Of a DNA stretch of 64,000 nt, positions 54,467-63,279 are shown piece by piece (the first letter of the stretch is position 1; each line of letters starts with the position of its first letter). The notes beneath the pieces are model-generated. The model made no database searches, was not told the DNA's origin, and worked only from the letters and a program-made list of their open reading frames with translations. Source of the DNA: Geomesophilobacter sediminis (GTDB lineage Bacteria > Desulfobacterota > Desulfuromonadia > Geobacterales > Geobacteraceae); assembly GCF_016458275.1 (NCBI RefSeq), contig NZ_JAEMHM010000004.1, forward strand, positions 1 through 64,000. Direction: 5' to 3'. The translations under genes and the position numbers were made by a program.

Positions 54467-55435
54467 TTAGTCGTAGGTAACCACGGTGACCTGGTTGCGC
54501 CCTTTTTCCTTGGAGGTGTACAAGGCGCGGTCGGCTTCGCTGATGAACCACTCCGCGGTCCGCTCCCGCGTCACCGGGGCGCCGACCACACCGGCGCTCA
54601 ACGTGACACATCCGGAAACACCGGAATAGGCGTGCGGGATGGCGTGGTCGATCAGGGTCTGGCGCAACCGCTCGGCGAGCTGCCCCGCCTGATCCGGGGT
54701 GGTGTCCGGGAGAATGACCGCGAACTCCTCCCCCCCGTACCGGGCCGGAAGGTCCCCGGCCCGCTTGAACGTGGCAAGCATGATGCCGCCGATGACCTGG
54801 AGGCATTTGTCCCCAACGATGTGCCCGTAGTGGTCGTTGTAGCTCTTGAAGAAGTCGACGTCGCAAAGGATGAGCGACAGGTACTGCGAGGTGCGGGCCC
54901 GGTTGATCTCGGCGTAAATGGTTTCGTTGAAATGACGCCGGTTCGGAAGACCGGTAAGGGCGTCTTCGCGGGCCATCCTGGTGAGCGCCTTGTTCTTGCT
55001 GGAAAGCTCGAGAGTCAGCGCCTCCAGGATGTCCCGGTTCTTCTTCATCTCCAGGTGGTTCTTGACCCGGGCCTTTACGATCGGTGGGCTGATCGGTTTG
55101 GTGATGTAGTCGATGGCGCCGCAGCCAAGCCCCTTCGCCTCGTCCTCCTCGCTCCCCAGTGCGGTGATGAAGATGACCGGGATATCCGCCGTCTTCGGAT
55201 CCGATTTCAGCAGGGAGCAGACCTGGTAACCGTCCATATCCGGCATCATGACGTCCAAAAGGATCAGGTCGGGATGCTCCCTCATGACCACGCGCAGCCC
55301 GTCCGGACCGTTTTTGGCGAAGTAGAGGTCGTAGTCCCCCTGCAGGATCTTGTGCAGGATCTCGATGTTCGCCAGCGTATCGTCGACAATGAGGATCTTG
55401 TGGCGGTCTCGGTTCAGGACAGAGATGTCAGTCAT
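54467..55435 (-). CDS. Response regulator with GGDEF domain (diguanylate cyclase)
   Basis: A 322-residue two-domain protein. The receiver covers about 15-130, with KILIVDDTLANIE and LILLDVMMPDMDG. A helix follows, then a GGDEF domain with DALTGLPNRRHFNETI, DVDFFKSYNDHYGH and the active-site motif YGGEEFAVILP (GGEEF). It should make c-di-GMP when phosphorylated, like PleD/WspR. It lies 33 bases downstream of the hybrid kinase gene on the same strand and shares its sigma-28 promoter. An upstream start at 55453 is also possible. Confidence 0.92.
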   Translation of the reverse strand: MTDISVLNRDRHKILIVDDTLANIEILHKILQGDYDLYFAKNGPDGLRVVMREHPDLILLDVMMPDMDGYQVCSLLKSDPKTADIPVIFITALGSEEDEAKGLGCGAIDYITKPISPPIVKARVKNHLEMKKNRDILEALTLELSSKNKALTRMAREDALTGLPNRRHFNETIYAEINRARTSQYLSLILCDVDFFKSYNDHYGHIVGDKCLQVIGGIMLATFKRAGDLPARYGGEEFAVILPDTTPDQAGQLAERLRQTLIDHAIPHAYSGVSGCVTLSAGVVGAPVTRERTAEWFISEADRALYTSKEKGRNQVTVVTYD

Positions 55436-55468
55436 GGGCAAGGCTCCGTTCATGGTATTTCCAGTCCT

Positions 55469-58400
55469 TTACAGGGAAATTTCTATGTTCTCGGCTAGTT
55501 CCACCAAAAGTGCGGCGGCGCTGCGGAAATCGAGCCCGGATAAGGCGACTCCCAGTCGATCGGCGATCGGGCCGGCCAACTGCGGTCGGATCTCCTCCCA
55601 CACCTCGAGCGCCTTGAGGTTGTCCGCTTCGAGAAAGCTGTGCAGCCGGTGAAAGAGCGGGGCGATCTTTTCCCGGTCGCCGACCAGCCCTTCCGATGCG
55701 CTTTCCCCCAACGGGGCCTCCTCGTCCACCTGGCGCTTGAGCTGCGCCACCGATTCCAGCACCTGGCGCATCTTCTTCTCGAAATCGGTCAGCAGCTCGA
55801 TCGGCACCTCCGGTTCGGGAAGAGCCTTCTCCACGGCCAGCGCCGCGGCGCTCAGCTCCATCGCCCCCAGGTTCGCGGAGACCCCCTTCACGGTATGCAC
55901 GATACGCCGCGCCAGCTGCCGCTCTCCGGCGGCCAGGGCCTCGCGCAGGTGGTCCAGGGTGTCGGCGTTCTCCTCGCCGAAGCTCAACAGGAGCTTGAGG
56001 AGCAAAGGCTCGCACTCCAGGGTCTTCAAGGCGCGCTTGATATCGATGCCGGGGAGCTGGTCGGGGAGACCGAAAAACGGCGGCTCGGCAGCCTCCACCT
56101 CGGGAGCCGCCTCACGTTCCCCAAGCCAGTGCTCGATGGTCCCGTAGAGGTCGTTCAGGTCGATCGGCTTGTTCACCTGGTCGTTCATCCCCGACTGGAT
56201 CGCCATCTCCCGTTCCCGGTTCAGGGCGCTCGCGGTCATCGCGATGATCGGCAGGGTGCGGCAGGTCGGGTCGCGCCGGATGCGCCGGGTAGCCTCCAGC
56301 CCGTCCATGACCGGCATCTGGACGTCCATCAGGACCGCGTCGTAGTGGATTCCGGAGGCGGTTACCTTGGCGACCGCCTCCGCGCCGTCGCGGGCGACGT
56401 CGACTAAGACACCGCGCTGTTCCAGGACGTCCCGGGCGAATTCCTGGTCGAAAAAATGGTCGTCCACCACGAGGATCCGGGAGCCGCGCAGCTTTCCGGA
56501 GCCGAACTCTCCGGAGGACGCCGCGTCGAGAGCGAACTGTCCATGCTGGCCTACCCTGAGGGGGAGCTCGAAGCTGAAGCAACTCCCCTTCCCCGGTTCG
56601 CTGTCGACCCGGATGCTCCCCCCCATCAGCTCGACGAGCTGCTTGCTCAGGGCAAGGCCCAGCCCGGTGCCGCCGTAGCGGCGCGTGGTGTGGCTTTCGC
56701 CCTGGGAAAAGGCGGTGAACAGGGTGGCTTGCTGCTCCGGTGCGATCCCGATTCCGGTGTCGGAGACGGCAAAGCTGAGCACGATCTCGCTCGGGGTCGT
56801 GGCTACCGGGGTGACCTCGACGGTCACCTCCCCGCTTTCGGTGAACTTGACCGCGTTCTTGACCAGGTTGTTCAGGACCTGGCCCAGGCGGGTGCCATCC
56901 CCCACCAGGTGGTCCGGAATGCCGGGGGCGACCGACATCTCGAAGCGGACCGGTTTTTCCTTGATCTCGGAGGTCGCCGTCGAGGAGACCTCGTGGAGCA
57001 GGGCGCTCAAAAGGAACGGGACCGAACGCACTTCCAGCCGCCCGGTCTCCATCTTGGAGAAGTCGAGGATGTCGGTGATCATCTTGAGGAGTTGGTTGGA
57101 CGCGTTTTGCGCCTTGTTCAGGTATTCCCGCTGCGTGTCGGTGAGAGTGGTTTGCTGGAGCAGGTAGAGCATTCCTATGGAGTAGTTCATCGGGGTTCGG
57201 ATCTCATGGCTCATGTTCGCGAGAAAATCAGTCTTGGCGTGATTGGCGGCCTCGGCGGCCACCGTGGCGCGCCGCAGTTCTTCCTCGCCCAGCTTCCGTT
57301 CGGTCAGGTCACGCAGCGTTTCCACCACCGCTACCAGTTCCCCCTGGGCGTTTTGGATCGGGGCGGCGTCGAAACAGAGAAAGATATCCCGGCCGGTCTT
57401 GCTCCGATACCAACCTTCGGCATGGACCCCGGTCGAGGTCCCGTCGACCTCCCCTTCGTAAAGAGGGGCAATCTCCTCAGCACTGCGCCCGTCGATGACG
57501 TGATCGGCCAGGGTGGGGCGTCTTTCCTGGTAAAAGACGCTCCACTGGTTGTCGGTTCCCAAAAGCAGCGACGCCGAAACACCGGTCAGCTCCTCGCAGG
57601 CACGGTTCCAGATGACGACCCGGTGCTGCGGGTCCAGGACGAAGGTCGGTACCGACGAGTTCTCCATCAGGCTTTCGATGAATTCCTTCTGGGACTGCGC
57701 TGCTTCCCGCTGCAGATGCACCTCTTCGACCATCCGGTTGAAGGAGTTGGCCAGGGTACCGATCTCGTCGCCGGTCTCAACGACGATCGGCTCCGGCTCC
57801 TTGCCGATCATCCGCTCCAGGTGGCCGATGAAGCGCGCCAAGGGCTCGGTGAGGTGCCGCATGAACAGCCAGGTAACCGAAAGAGAGAGGCAAAGCGCGG
57901 CAAGAAAGGCCTCCACGAGGTACCACTTGGCGCGGTCCAACTGGGCGTAGGCCTGGGCCCGGGGATAGTTAACCGCCAGGGTCCAGCCGCATTTGAGCTT
58001 CTTGAAGGAGCTCAAAAGCTTTACCCCCCGCGAGTTCACCGTCTCCCCGGTCCCTTCGAAACCGGCCAGGGCGCGGTCCCGGAGCGCGTTGCGCCCCGCT
58101 TTCCCCCGGCGCATGATCTTCGCGGCATCGGAGTGGGCCACAACCACCCCGCTCCGGTCCAGCAGGTAGATGTATCCGGCCTCGCCGAACGGCACCCGGG
58201 TGATTTTGCCGAAAAAATTATCCTTGAGCAGGTCGATCGAGCCGACCAGGACGGCAATCACCCGCCCCTGCTTGATGACCGGCACCGCCACCGCCACGAT
58301 CGGACGCCGATGGCTTTGCGACGAAAGGATCGGGTCGGAAAGACACGGCCGGCCGGTGGCCATGACCTGCCGGAAATAGCTACGGTGCGAAAAGTCCGAT

Positions 58401-58777
58401 CCGATCAGGCGGGGCTCGTCCGGGGTGATCGCAATCAGCTTTCCCTGAGCAGACAGCAGGAGCATGCCGTTGTCGAAGGTGATCAGTTCGTCGGGCTGGC
58501 TGGCCAGAAACTGTTGCGCCTTGCCGACATCGCTCACCACCTCCGGGGTCAGCACCCCGCCAAGCGCGAAGAGTTGGGCCTGCATCGATTCGATCTTGCT
58601 GTCGATGGTGGACGCCATCAGCGAGGCGACGCTGAACTGCTGTTTCGAGATGGTGATCCGATACTGCCGGTCCAGATAGCTGGAGACCCCGAACGTCATC
58701 ACGCAAAGCACCCCCGCCAGCAGCAGGGAGACGACGAGGCTCATCTTCGTGGTTAGGTTCAGGCGTAGCATAGGCAC
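55469..58777 (-). CDS. Hybrid sensor histidine kinase (dCache-HAMP-PAS-HK-REC-HPt)
   Basis: A 1102-residue kinase. A membrane helix (13-33) and a dCache-like periplasmic sensor (about 40-275) lead to a second helix (286-306) and HAMP. A PAS domain lies at about 370-490. The phosphoacceptor is H524 in NMSHEIRTP. The ATPase has NLVKNAVKFT, DTGIGI and GGTGLGLALS. The receiver phosphosite is D818. An HPt domain has H961 in VHTVKGVSANLGA. It would relay phosphate to an output such as the GGDEF regulator. A perfect sigma-28 promoter lies upstream. Confidence 0.93.
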   Translation of the reverse strand: MPMLRLNLTTKMSLVVSLLLAGVLCVMTFGVSSYLDRQYRITISKQQFSVASLMASTIDSKIESMQAQLFALGGVLTPEVVSDVGKAQQFLASQPDELITFDNGMLLLSAQGKLIAITPDEPRLIGSDFSHRSYFRQVMATGRPCLSDPILSSQSHRRPIVAVAVPVIKQGRVIAVLVGSIDLLKDNFFGKITRVPFGEAGYIYLLDRSGVVVAHSDAAKIMRRGKAGRNALRDRALAGFEGTGETVNSRGVKLLSSFKKLKCGWTLAVNYPRAQAYAQLDRAKWYLVEAFLAALCLSLSVTWLFMRHLTEPLARFIGHLERMIGKEPEPIVVETGDEIGTLANSFNRMVEEVHLQREAAQSQKEFIESLMENSSVPTFVLDPQHRVVIWNRACEELTGVSASLLLGTDNQWSVFYQERRPTLADHVIDGRSAEEIAPLYEGEVDGTSTGVHAEGWYRSKTGRDIFLCFDAAPIQNAQGELVAVVETLRDLTERKLGEEELRRATVAAEAANHAKTDFLANMSHEIRTPMNYSIGMLYLLQQTTLTDTQREYLNKAQNASNQLLKMITDILDFSKMETGRLEVRSVPFLLSALLHEVSSTATSEIKEKPVRFEMSVAPGIPDHLVGDGTRLGQVLNNLVKNAVKFTESGEVTVEVTPVATTPSEIVLSFAVSDTGIGIAPEQQATLFTAFSQGESHTTRRYGGTGLGLALSKQLVELMGGSIRVDSEPGKGSCFSFELPLRVGQHGQFALDAASSGEFGSGKLRGSRILVVDDHFFDQEFARDVLEQRGVLVDVARDGAEAVAKVTASGIHYDAVLMDVQMPVMDGLEATRRIRRDPTCRTLPIIAMTASALNREREMAIQSGMNDQVNKPIDLNDLYGTIEHWLGEREAAPEVEAAEPPFFGLPDQLPGIDIKRALKTLECEPLLLKLLLSFGEENADTLDHLREALAAGERQLARRIVHTVKGVSANLGAMELSAAALAVEKALPEPEVPIELLTDFEKKMRQVLESVAQLKRQVDEEAPLGESASEGLVGDREKIAPLFHRLHSFLEADNLKALEVWEEIRPQLAGPIADRLGVALSGLDFRSAAALLVELAENIEISL

Positions 58778-58828
58778 CCTGCGAGGACGGTTTTCCCAGC
58801 GCCGACGGCACGTGGAGTCATTTGTGGC

Positions 58829-58855
58829 TTATCGGCACCAGACCGTGAATCTTTA
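58829..58855 (-). promoter_or_regulatory. Sigma-28 (FliA) promoter of the hybrid kinase
   Basis: The minus strand reads TAAA-N15-GCCGATAA, an exact match to the sigma-28 consensus with correct spacing. It ends about 51 bases before the hybrid kinase start. It probably drives the kinase and the diguanylate cyclase gene. Confidence 0.92.
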
Positions 58856-58905
58856 ATGGTTAAGACAACCTTTGGCATTTTAATGTGGAACGGGAAGACG
58901 AGGTC

Positions 58906-58929
58906 GGGGGGCGGGGGTCGGGGGTCGGG
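58906..58929 (+). other. G-quadruplex-like G-run
   Basis: Four G tracts of at least three bases at 58906-58911, 58913-58917, 58920-58924 and 58927-58929 have loops of one to two bases. The sequence could form a G-quadruplex. It lies between the hybrid kinase and the dehydrogenase genes. Confidence 0.55.
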
Positions 58930-59050
58930 CGACCGTATCTTGCCGTCCCTTGGGTCATTGGCGTCCCTTAGGTCCTGCTTCTTTTAATTCACCGGCGATC
59001 ACAGTTTGAGATTGTCTTTAGGAAGCCGATTCGATTAGAATTGCCCGCAC

Positions 59051-59089
59051 GGCGTCAGGCCCCGGTCCCACGGTTTGGGGCCTAACGCC
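59051..59089. repeat. GGCGT...ACGCC inverted repeat
   Basis: Arms of 13 bases (59051-59063 and 59077-59089) pair except at one position, which becomes G-U on the minus strand. It lies 50 bases before the dehydrogenase start. The role is unknown. Confidence 0.55.
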
Positions 59090-59138
59090 ACCCGCACCGG
59101 ATATAAAGCAGTCACTATTAGATAAAAGGAGATGTTTG

Positions 59139-60590
59139 ATGCTGAAACTCAACGACCCGGCTCTGCTGAAACAACTCTGTTATCTCGACGGCAAATGGAT
59201 GGCCGCGGACGGCGGCGCAACGATCGACGTCACGAACCCCGCCACCGGCGAGGTGCTGGGAACGATCCCGAAGATGGGGACGGCGGAGACCCGCCGCGCC
59301 ATCGAAGCGGCCCGCGACGCCTTACCGGCCTGGCGGGCCAAGACTGCCAAGGAGCGCGCCCAGGTGCTGCGCCGCTGGTTCGACCTGATGATCGCCAACC
59401 GCGAGGACCTCGGCAAAATCATGACCGCCGAGCAGGGCAAACCGCTCGCCGAGGCGATGGGCGAGATCACCTACGCCGCCTCGTTCATCGAGTGGTTCGC
59501 CGAGGAAGGTAAACGCACCTACGGTGACACCATCCCGGGGCACGCCGCGGACAAGCGCATCGTGGTCATCAAGGAACCGATCGGGGTCTGCGCGGCGGTC
59601 ACCCCCTGGAACTTCCCCGCCGCCATGATCACCCGCAAGGCCGGTCCGGCGCTCGCCGCCGGCTGCACCATGGTGGTAAAGCCCGCCACCGCCACCCCCT
59701 TCTCCGCCCTGGCCCTCGCCGAACTCGGCGAGCGCGCCGGCATCCCCGCCGGGGTCTTCAGCGTCATCACCGGGTCGTCGAGCGCGATCGGCAAGGAGAT
59801 GACCGACAACCCGATCGTCCGCAAGCTCACCTTCACCGGTTCCACCGAGATCGGCAAACAGCTCATGGAGCAGTGCGCCGGGACGGTCAAGAAGGTCTCC
59901 CTGGAGTTGGGGGGAAACGCGCCGTTCATCGTCTTCGACGACGCCGACCTTGACGCCGCCGTGGAGGGGGCGCTGATTTCGAAGTACCGCAACAACGGCC
60001 AGACCTGCGTCTGCGCCAACCGGATCCTGGTCCAGGAGGGGGTCTACGACGCCTTCGTGGAGAAGCTCATCGCCGCGGTAGCCAAGATGAAAATCGGCGA
60101 CGGCCTCAAGGAAGAGGTTCAGTTGGGACCGATGATCGACGAGGCTGCGGTGGAGAAGGTGGAAGAGCACATCGCGGATGCCGTTGCCAAGGGGGGCAAG
60201 ATCGTCCTGGGCGGGAAACGGCATGCCCGGGGGGGAACCTTCTTTGAGCCGACCATCGTCACCGGGGTGACCCCGGAAATGGTGGTCGCGCGGGAAGAGA
60301 CCTTCGGCCCGCTCGCCCCGATCTTCAGCTTCAAGACCGACGAAGAAGCGGTGAAAATGGCCAATGACACCGAGTTCGGGCTGGCTTCCTACTTCTACAG
60401 CCGCAACCTCACCCGCGTCTGGCGGGTGGCCGAGGCGCTGGAATACGGGATGGTCGGCATAAATACCGGCCTCATCTCCACCGAGGTCGCTCCCTTCGGA
60501 GGGATGAAGGAATCCGGCATCGGTCGCGAGGGATCGAAGTACGGCATCGAGGAGTTCCTCGAGGTCAAGTACCTTTGCATGGGAATCTGA
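59139..60590 (+). CDS. gabD: NAD(P)-dependent succinate-semialdehyde dehydrogenase
   Basis: A 483-residue aldehyde dehydrogenase that oxidises succinate semialdehyde to succinate. TPWNFPAAMITRKAGPALAA and VVKPATATPFSAL are the NAD-binding motifs. The catalytic Glu is in LELGGNAPFIVFDDAD and the catalytic Cys in NNGQTCVCANRI. The C-terminal GREGSKYGIEEFLEVKYLCM is typical of GabD. The ATG at 59139 follows AAGGAG. The substrate within this family is likely but not certain. Confidence 0.9.
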   Translation: MLKLNDPALLKQLCYLDGKWMAADGGATIDVTNPATGEVLGTIPKMGTAETRRAIEAARDALPAWRAKTAKERAQVLRRWFDLMIANREDLGKIMTAEQGKPLAEAMGEITYAASFIEWFAEEGKRTYGDTIPGHAADKRIVVIKEPIGVCAAVTPWNFPAAMITRKAGPALAAGCTMVVKPATATPFSALALAELGERAGIPAGVFSVITGSSSAIGKEMTDNPIVRKLTFTGSTEIGKQLMEQCAGTVKKVSLELGGNAPFIVFDDADLDAAVEGALISKYRNNGQTCVCANRILVQEGVYDAFVEKLIAAVAKMKIGDGLKEEVQLGPMIDEAAVEKVEEHIADAVAKGGKIVLGGKRHARGGTFFEPTIVTGVTPEMVVAREETFGPLAPIFSFKTDEEAVKMANDTEFGLASYFYSRNLTRVWRVAEALEYGMVGINTGLISTEVAPFGGMKESGIGREGSKYGIEEFLEVKYLCMGI

Positions 60591-60635
60591 ATGAACAACT
60601 CGATTGGCGCCAATTCTCAGTAAGCCCCATAACCT

Positions 60636-60755
60636 CCCTCTCCTTCAAGGAGAGGGTCGGGGTGAAGATGGGGTTAAATTGCTGATTTCGGGGAGCCCCA
60701 TCCCTCACCTCGTTGCAAGCCGCGCTCACGCGAGCCCCCACTTGAAGGGGAGAGG
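60636..60755. repeat. C-rich intergenic repeat, second copy
   Basis: The stem CCCTCTCCTT-C-AAGGAGAGGG at 60636-60656 is followed by TCGGGGTGA as at 40377. A partner CTTGAAGGGGAGAGGG lies at 60740-60755. The gap 60591-60894 holds nothing else seen. Confidence 0.68.
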
Positions 60756-60894
60756 GACGTGATGCTGAAGATTGACGCTAATCGGCATGAACAAAAGTCA
60801 GTAGAGACACAATCCATCGGCCATCTCCTGCTGCCGGAAGGCCTGGCAGGGATGGGGTGCGAAGGTGAGCGCAGGTAACTGCAAAGAGAGCTTT

Positions 60895-61629
60895 ATGGCT
60901 GACGAATCAATAAACCAGGCGCAGGAGACGGTAAACCAGGACGAGATACGGTACCGGTTCAGCTTCCCGGATGGAACCTGCTTCGAGCATGCAGTGGTCC
61001 TGGATCCGGGAAGCTCCCTGCTGCTGCGCCCTGCGGACCGCGGGGAGCTTCCCGAGTGGACCCGGCTGGAGAAATACCGCTGCCCGAACTGCAGTTTGGA
61101 TGCCTCGGCCCATCGGCACTGCCCGGTCGCGGCCAATCTGGCCGACATCGTGGCCACCTTTCGCGGTCACCTCTCCTTCCAGGAGGTTCAGGTTACGGTG
61201 CTCACCCGGCAACGCTCCTTTGCCGCCGCCACCTCTCTCCAACTGGGGCTCAGTTCCTTGATCGGACTGGTCATGGCGACCAGCGGGTGTCCCGTTTTGG
61301 ACCCGTTCCGGCCGATGGCCCGATTCCATCTCCCCTTTGCCACCGTGGAGGAGACCGGTTATCGGATGGTTTCGATGTACCTGACCGCGCAGTATTTCCG
61401 CCATGCCGAGGGACTTCCGACGGACCTGGATTTGGAAGGGCTGAAAGAGATCTGCGAAGCGGTGGAGGATCTCAACGCTGCCTTTGCCCTGAGGCTGTGG
61501 GAGGCGGTGGATAACGACGCCAACGTGAACTCACTGATCAACCTGGACTGCTTTGCCAAGGCAACCCAGCAGGCCGTTCGTCTCGGCTTGGAGGAATATC
61601 GCGCCTGCTTTGAAAGCTATCTTGAATGA
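60895..61629 (+). CDS. Hypothetical protein with Cys/His motif (DUF6901-like)
   Basis: A 244-residue soluble protein. RYRFSFPDGTCFEHAVVLDP opens it. A metal-site-like segment CPNCSLDASAHRHCPVAANLADIV lies near residue 65-90. The rest is helical (LNAAFALRLWEAVDNDANVNSLINLD). It resembles a small family that is found mostly in Geobacter-type bacteria, though the family name is from memory. No enzyme motif was found. The start at 60895 has GAGAG upstream. A shared terminator follows. Confidence 0.72.
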   Translation: MADESINQAQETVNQDEIRYRFSFPDGTCFEHAVVLDPGSSLLLRPADRGELPEWTRLEKYRCPNCSLDASAHRHCPVAANLADIVATFRGHLSFQEVQVTVLTRQRSFAAATSLQLGLSSLIGLVMATSGCPVLDPFRPMARFHLPFATVEETGYRMVSMYLTAQYFRHAEGLPTDLDLEGLKEICEAVEDLNAAFALRLWEAVDNDANVNSLINLDCFAKATQQAVRLGLEEYRACFESYLE

Positions 61630-61668
61630 TCCCCTTCAGGGGCTTCCCTTCACGACAAAAAACGAAAA

Positions 61669-61705
61669 CAAAAACGGAGGCCCCAACCTGAGGCCTCCGT
61701 TTTTG
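61669..61705. terminator. Bidirectional intrinsic terminator
   Basis: Perfect 14-bp arms (CAAAAACGGAGGCC and its complement) and a 9-base loop have T-runs on both strands. It sits between convergent genes. Confidence 0.92.
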
Positions 61706-61767
61706 CATGACACGCCGCCCTCCCCTCTCAGCTCAGCCAGAGCCTGAAGAGGTCTTTCCCTACCGGG

Positions 61768-61974
61768 TCACCGGTTCCCCACCTCAAGCAATTGCAGCGC
61801 CCGGTCGCGGACCTGGCGCGCCAGCTTTACTCCCCTGATGAAACTCTCCTCGGCCTGCCGCTGGGTCCCTTCCGACTGAGTCGACGCCATCGATTCAAAG
61901 AAGATGGCGTAGACTTGTCCGACCGACGCCTCGTATCCCGCCTGGATGATCTCCTGATCGCTTTTGCCGGGCAT
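61768..61974 (-). CDS. Small hypothetical protein
   Basis: A 68-residue, mainly helical soluble protein (DQEIIQAGYEASVGQVYAIFFESMASTQ, EESFIRGVKLARQVRDRAL). A very strong ribosome binding site (GGGGGAGGGGG) precedes the ATG, and a terminator lies after the stop, so it is likely a real gene. No known family was recognised. The charged helical make-up would suit a small adaptor. Confidence 0.65.
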   Translation of the reverse strand: MPGKSDQEIIQAGYEASVGQVYAIFFESMASTQSEGTQRQAEESFIRGVKLARQVRDRALQLLEVGNR

Positions 61975-62333
61975 ATCCCCCTCCCCCTGTAACGGTCGCC
62001 ATTATTTCCGCCCTGGATCCGAAGATCCGGGCCGGCTCCGGGCCGAGGACAATCATACATGAGTTTTTTCCAATCCCAAGCAACTTGGGAACGTCTGCCG
62101 CTCGCGCGCCGGCCGGCCTACCGCGGCGCCAGGTAAAGAAGGGCGGCCCCGAAAAGATCCGCCGCCAGAACATCCGCGTATTCTAGTGGGTGCCGCGGAT
62201 TTTCTACCGGTAACCTCTTCCTCCGGCAAAGAAGTATTGGTGTTTTTTTAAAAAGATGCGATATCATTATCCACATCTAATCTTCACCCTAATTAGGTTG
62301 CCGAGCTGGCAGAAGCAGATTTTGGAGGAAGGT
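61975..62333. other. Intergenic region with no recognised gene
   Basis: This gap of about 360 bases separates two divergent genes. A partial TTCCAATCCCAAGCAACTTGGGAACG near 62068 resembles the TTCCCAAGCT family. AT-rich sequence at 62230-62290 may hold a promoter, but no elements could be defined. Confidence 0.4.
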
Positions 62334-62567
62334 ATGGCACAGCGAAAGATGTTGACCAACGGCTCGCGGGGGCCGATCCCCGCAACGGTAATGCTGCAGA
62401 TTCTGGAGGAGGGCCGGGGCAACCGGAGCGCGGAAATCCTGACCAAGGTGGCCCGGGGGGAAATGACCCCCTTCGTCGGGTTCTGCCTGCTCCACCCTAC
62501 CCTGGTAATTTCGGTCTGCATGATCGTCTCTTTCGTCGTCTACGCGCTATCGACGCTCGTTCTCTAA
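62334..62567 (+). CDS. Small protein with a C-terminal membrane helix
   Basis: A 77-residue protein. The first 50 residues are soluble and charged (MLQILEEGRGNRSAEILTKVARGEM). A membrane helix (LVISVCMIVSFVVYALSTLVL) ends it. The ribosome site GGAGGAAGGT supports the start at 62334. It lies 15 bases before the receiver gene, so both are probably co-expressed. No family was recognised. Confidence 0.68.
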   Translation: MAQRKMLTNGSRGPIPATVMLQILEEGRGNRSAEILTKVARGEMTPFVGFCLLHPTLVISVCMIVSFVVYALSTLVL

Positions 62568-62582
62568 CCAAGGAGGGCAGCT

Positions 62583-62951
62583 ATGGAACGCAAACGTATG
62601 CTGATTGCCGACGACCAGATCGCGACCCGGGAAGCGCTGGCGAAATTCGCCAAGCTCGAGGGGTACGACGTGGTCGCGGTGACCAATGGTGTTGAACTTC
62701 TGGAGACGGTGAGCCGGGAACGGTTCGACGTCGTCATCACCGATCTCGTCATGCCCGGGATGAACGGCGTATCCGCCGCCGAGCTGATCCGAGCCCGGGG
62801 GGTCGAAACGCCGATTGTGGCGCTGACCGGCCTCCCCCTGCACGACGTGCAGGAGGCCTACGACGGATTTGCCAAGATCTACCACAAACCGGTCAACGCG
62901 AGCTCCCTGATGGACGACCTTGAGGCACTGCTGCAGCCACCATCCAATTGA
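62583..62951 (+). CDS. Single-domain response regulator
   Basis: A 122-residue receiver with no output domain. LIADDQIATREAL holds the acidic pair and FDVVITDLVMPGMNG the phospho-acceptor Asp. The Thr is in VALTGLP and the Lys in YHKPVN. Such CheY/Spo0F-like proteins pass phosphate or bind a partner. It follows a membrane peptide gene and precedes a strong terminator. The receiver-PAS protein at 63280 may be a partner. Confidence 0.9.
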   Translation: MERKRMLIADDQIATREALAKFAKLEGYDVVAVTNGVELLETVSRERFDVVITDLVMPGMNGVSAAELIRARGVETPIVALTGLPLHDVQEAYDGFAKIYHKPVNASSLMDDLEALLQPPSN

Positions 62952-62974
62952 ACCGGCTCCCAACCGGCCATCCA

Positions 62975-63025
62975 GGGCCGGCCCCTCTTCCTCGTAGCGC
63001 GGGAAGGGGAGCCGGCCCTTCTTTT
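62975..63025 (+). terminator. Intrinsic terminator after the receiver gene
   Basis: GGGCCGGC and GCCGGCCC pair around C-rich flanks, followed by TTCTTTTTTT. The stem may be extended by further C-G pairs with a bulge. Confidence 0.82.
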
Positions 63026-63279
63026 TTTCCGCGCGGGAGCAATCGGATCGCTACCCGACGCAACCCCAGTATTTATCGGCAATTGCATGCAACCCAGGTG
63101 GGCAGTTCCGGCTGGACAATGTATGTAAGTACCGGTGATCTCTATCACAAATTCCTTGCATACTTTGAGCATTAAGGTAATATTCGTTAGCCCTGGCTTA
63201 AGCTTGGGGTCTTCTCAGTACTTTTCCGACATAGCCCCGCCCGCCCGAGTATTTGTGGCCGTTCTTTTGTGGAGCAGCA

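Noticed and set aside
56456-58756. Long plus-strand frame opposite the hybrid kinase
   Set aside because: Antisense shadow with no recognisable domain.
63074-63100. Sigma-28 promoter on the minus strand near 63074
   Set aside because: TTATCGGC is present but no TTTA partner lies 15 bases away.
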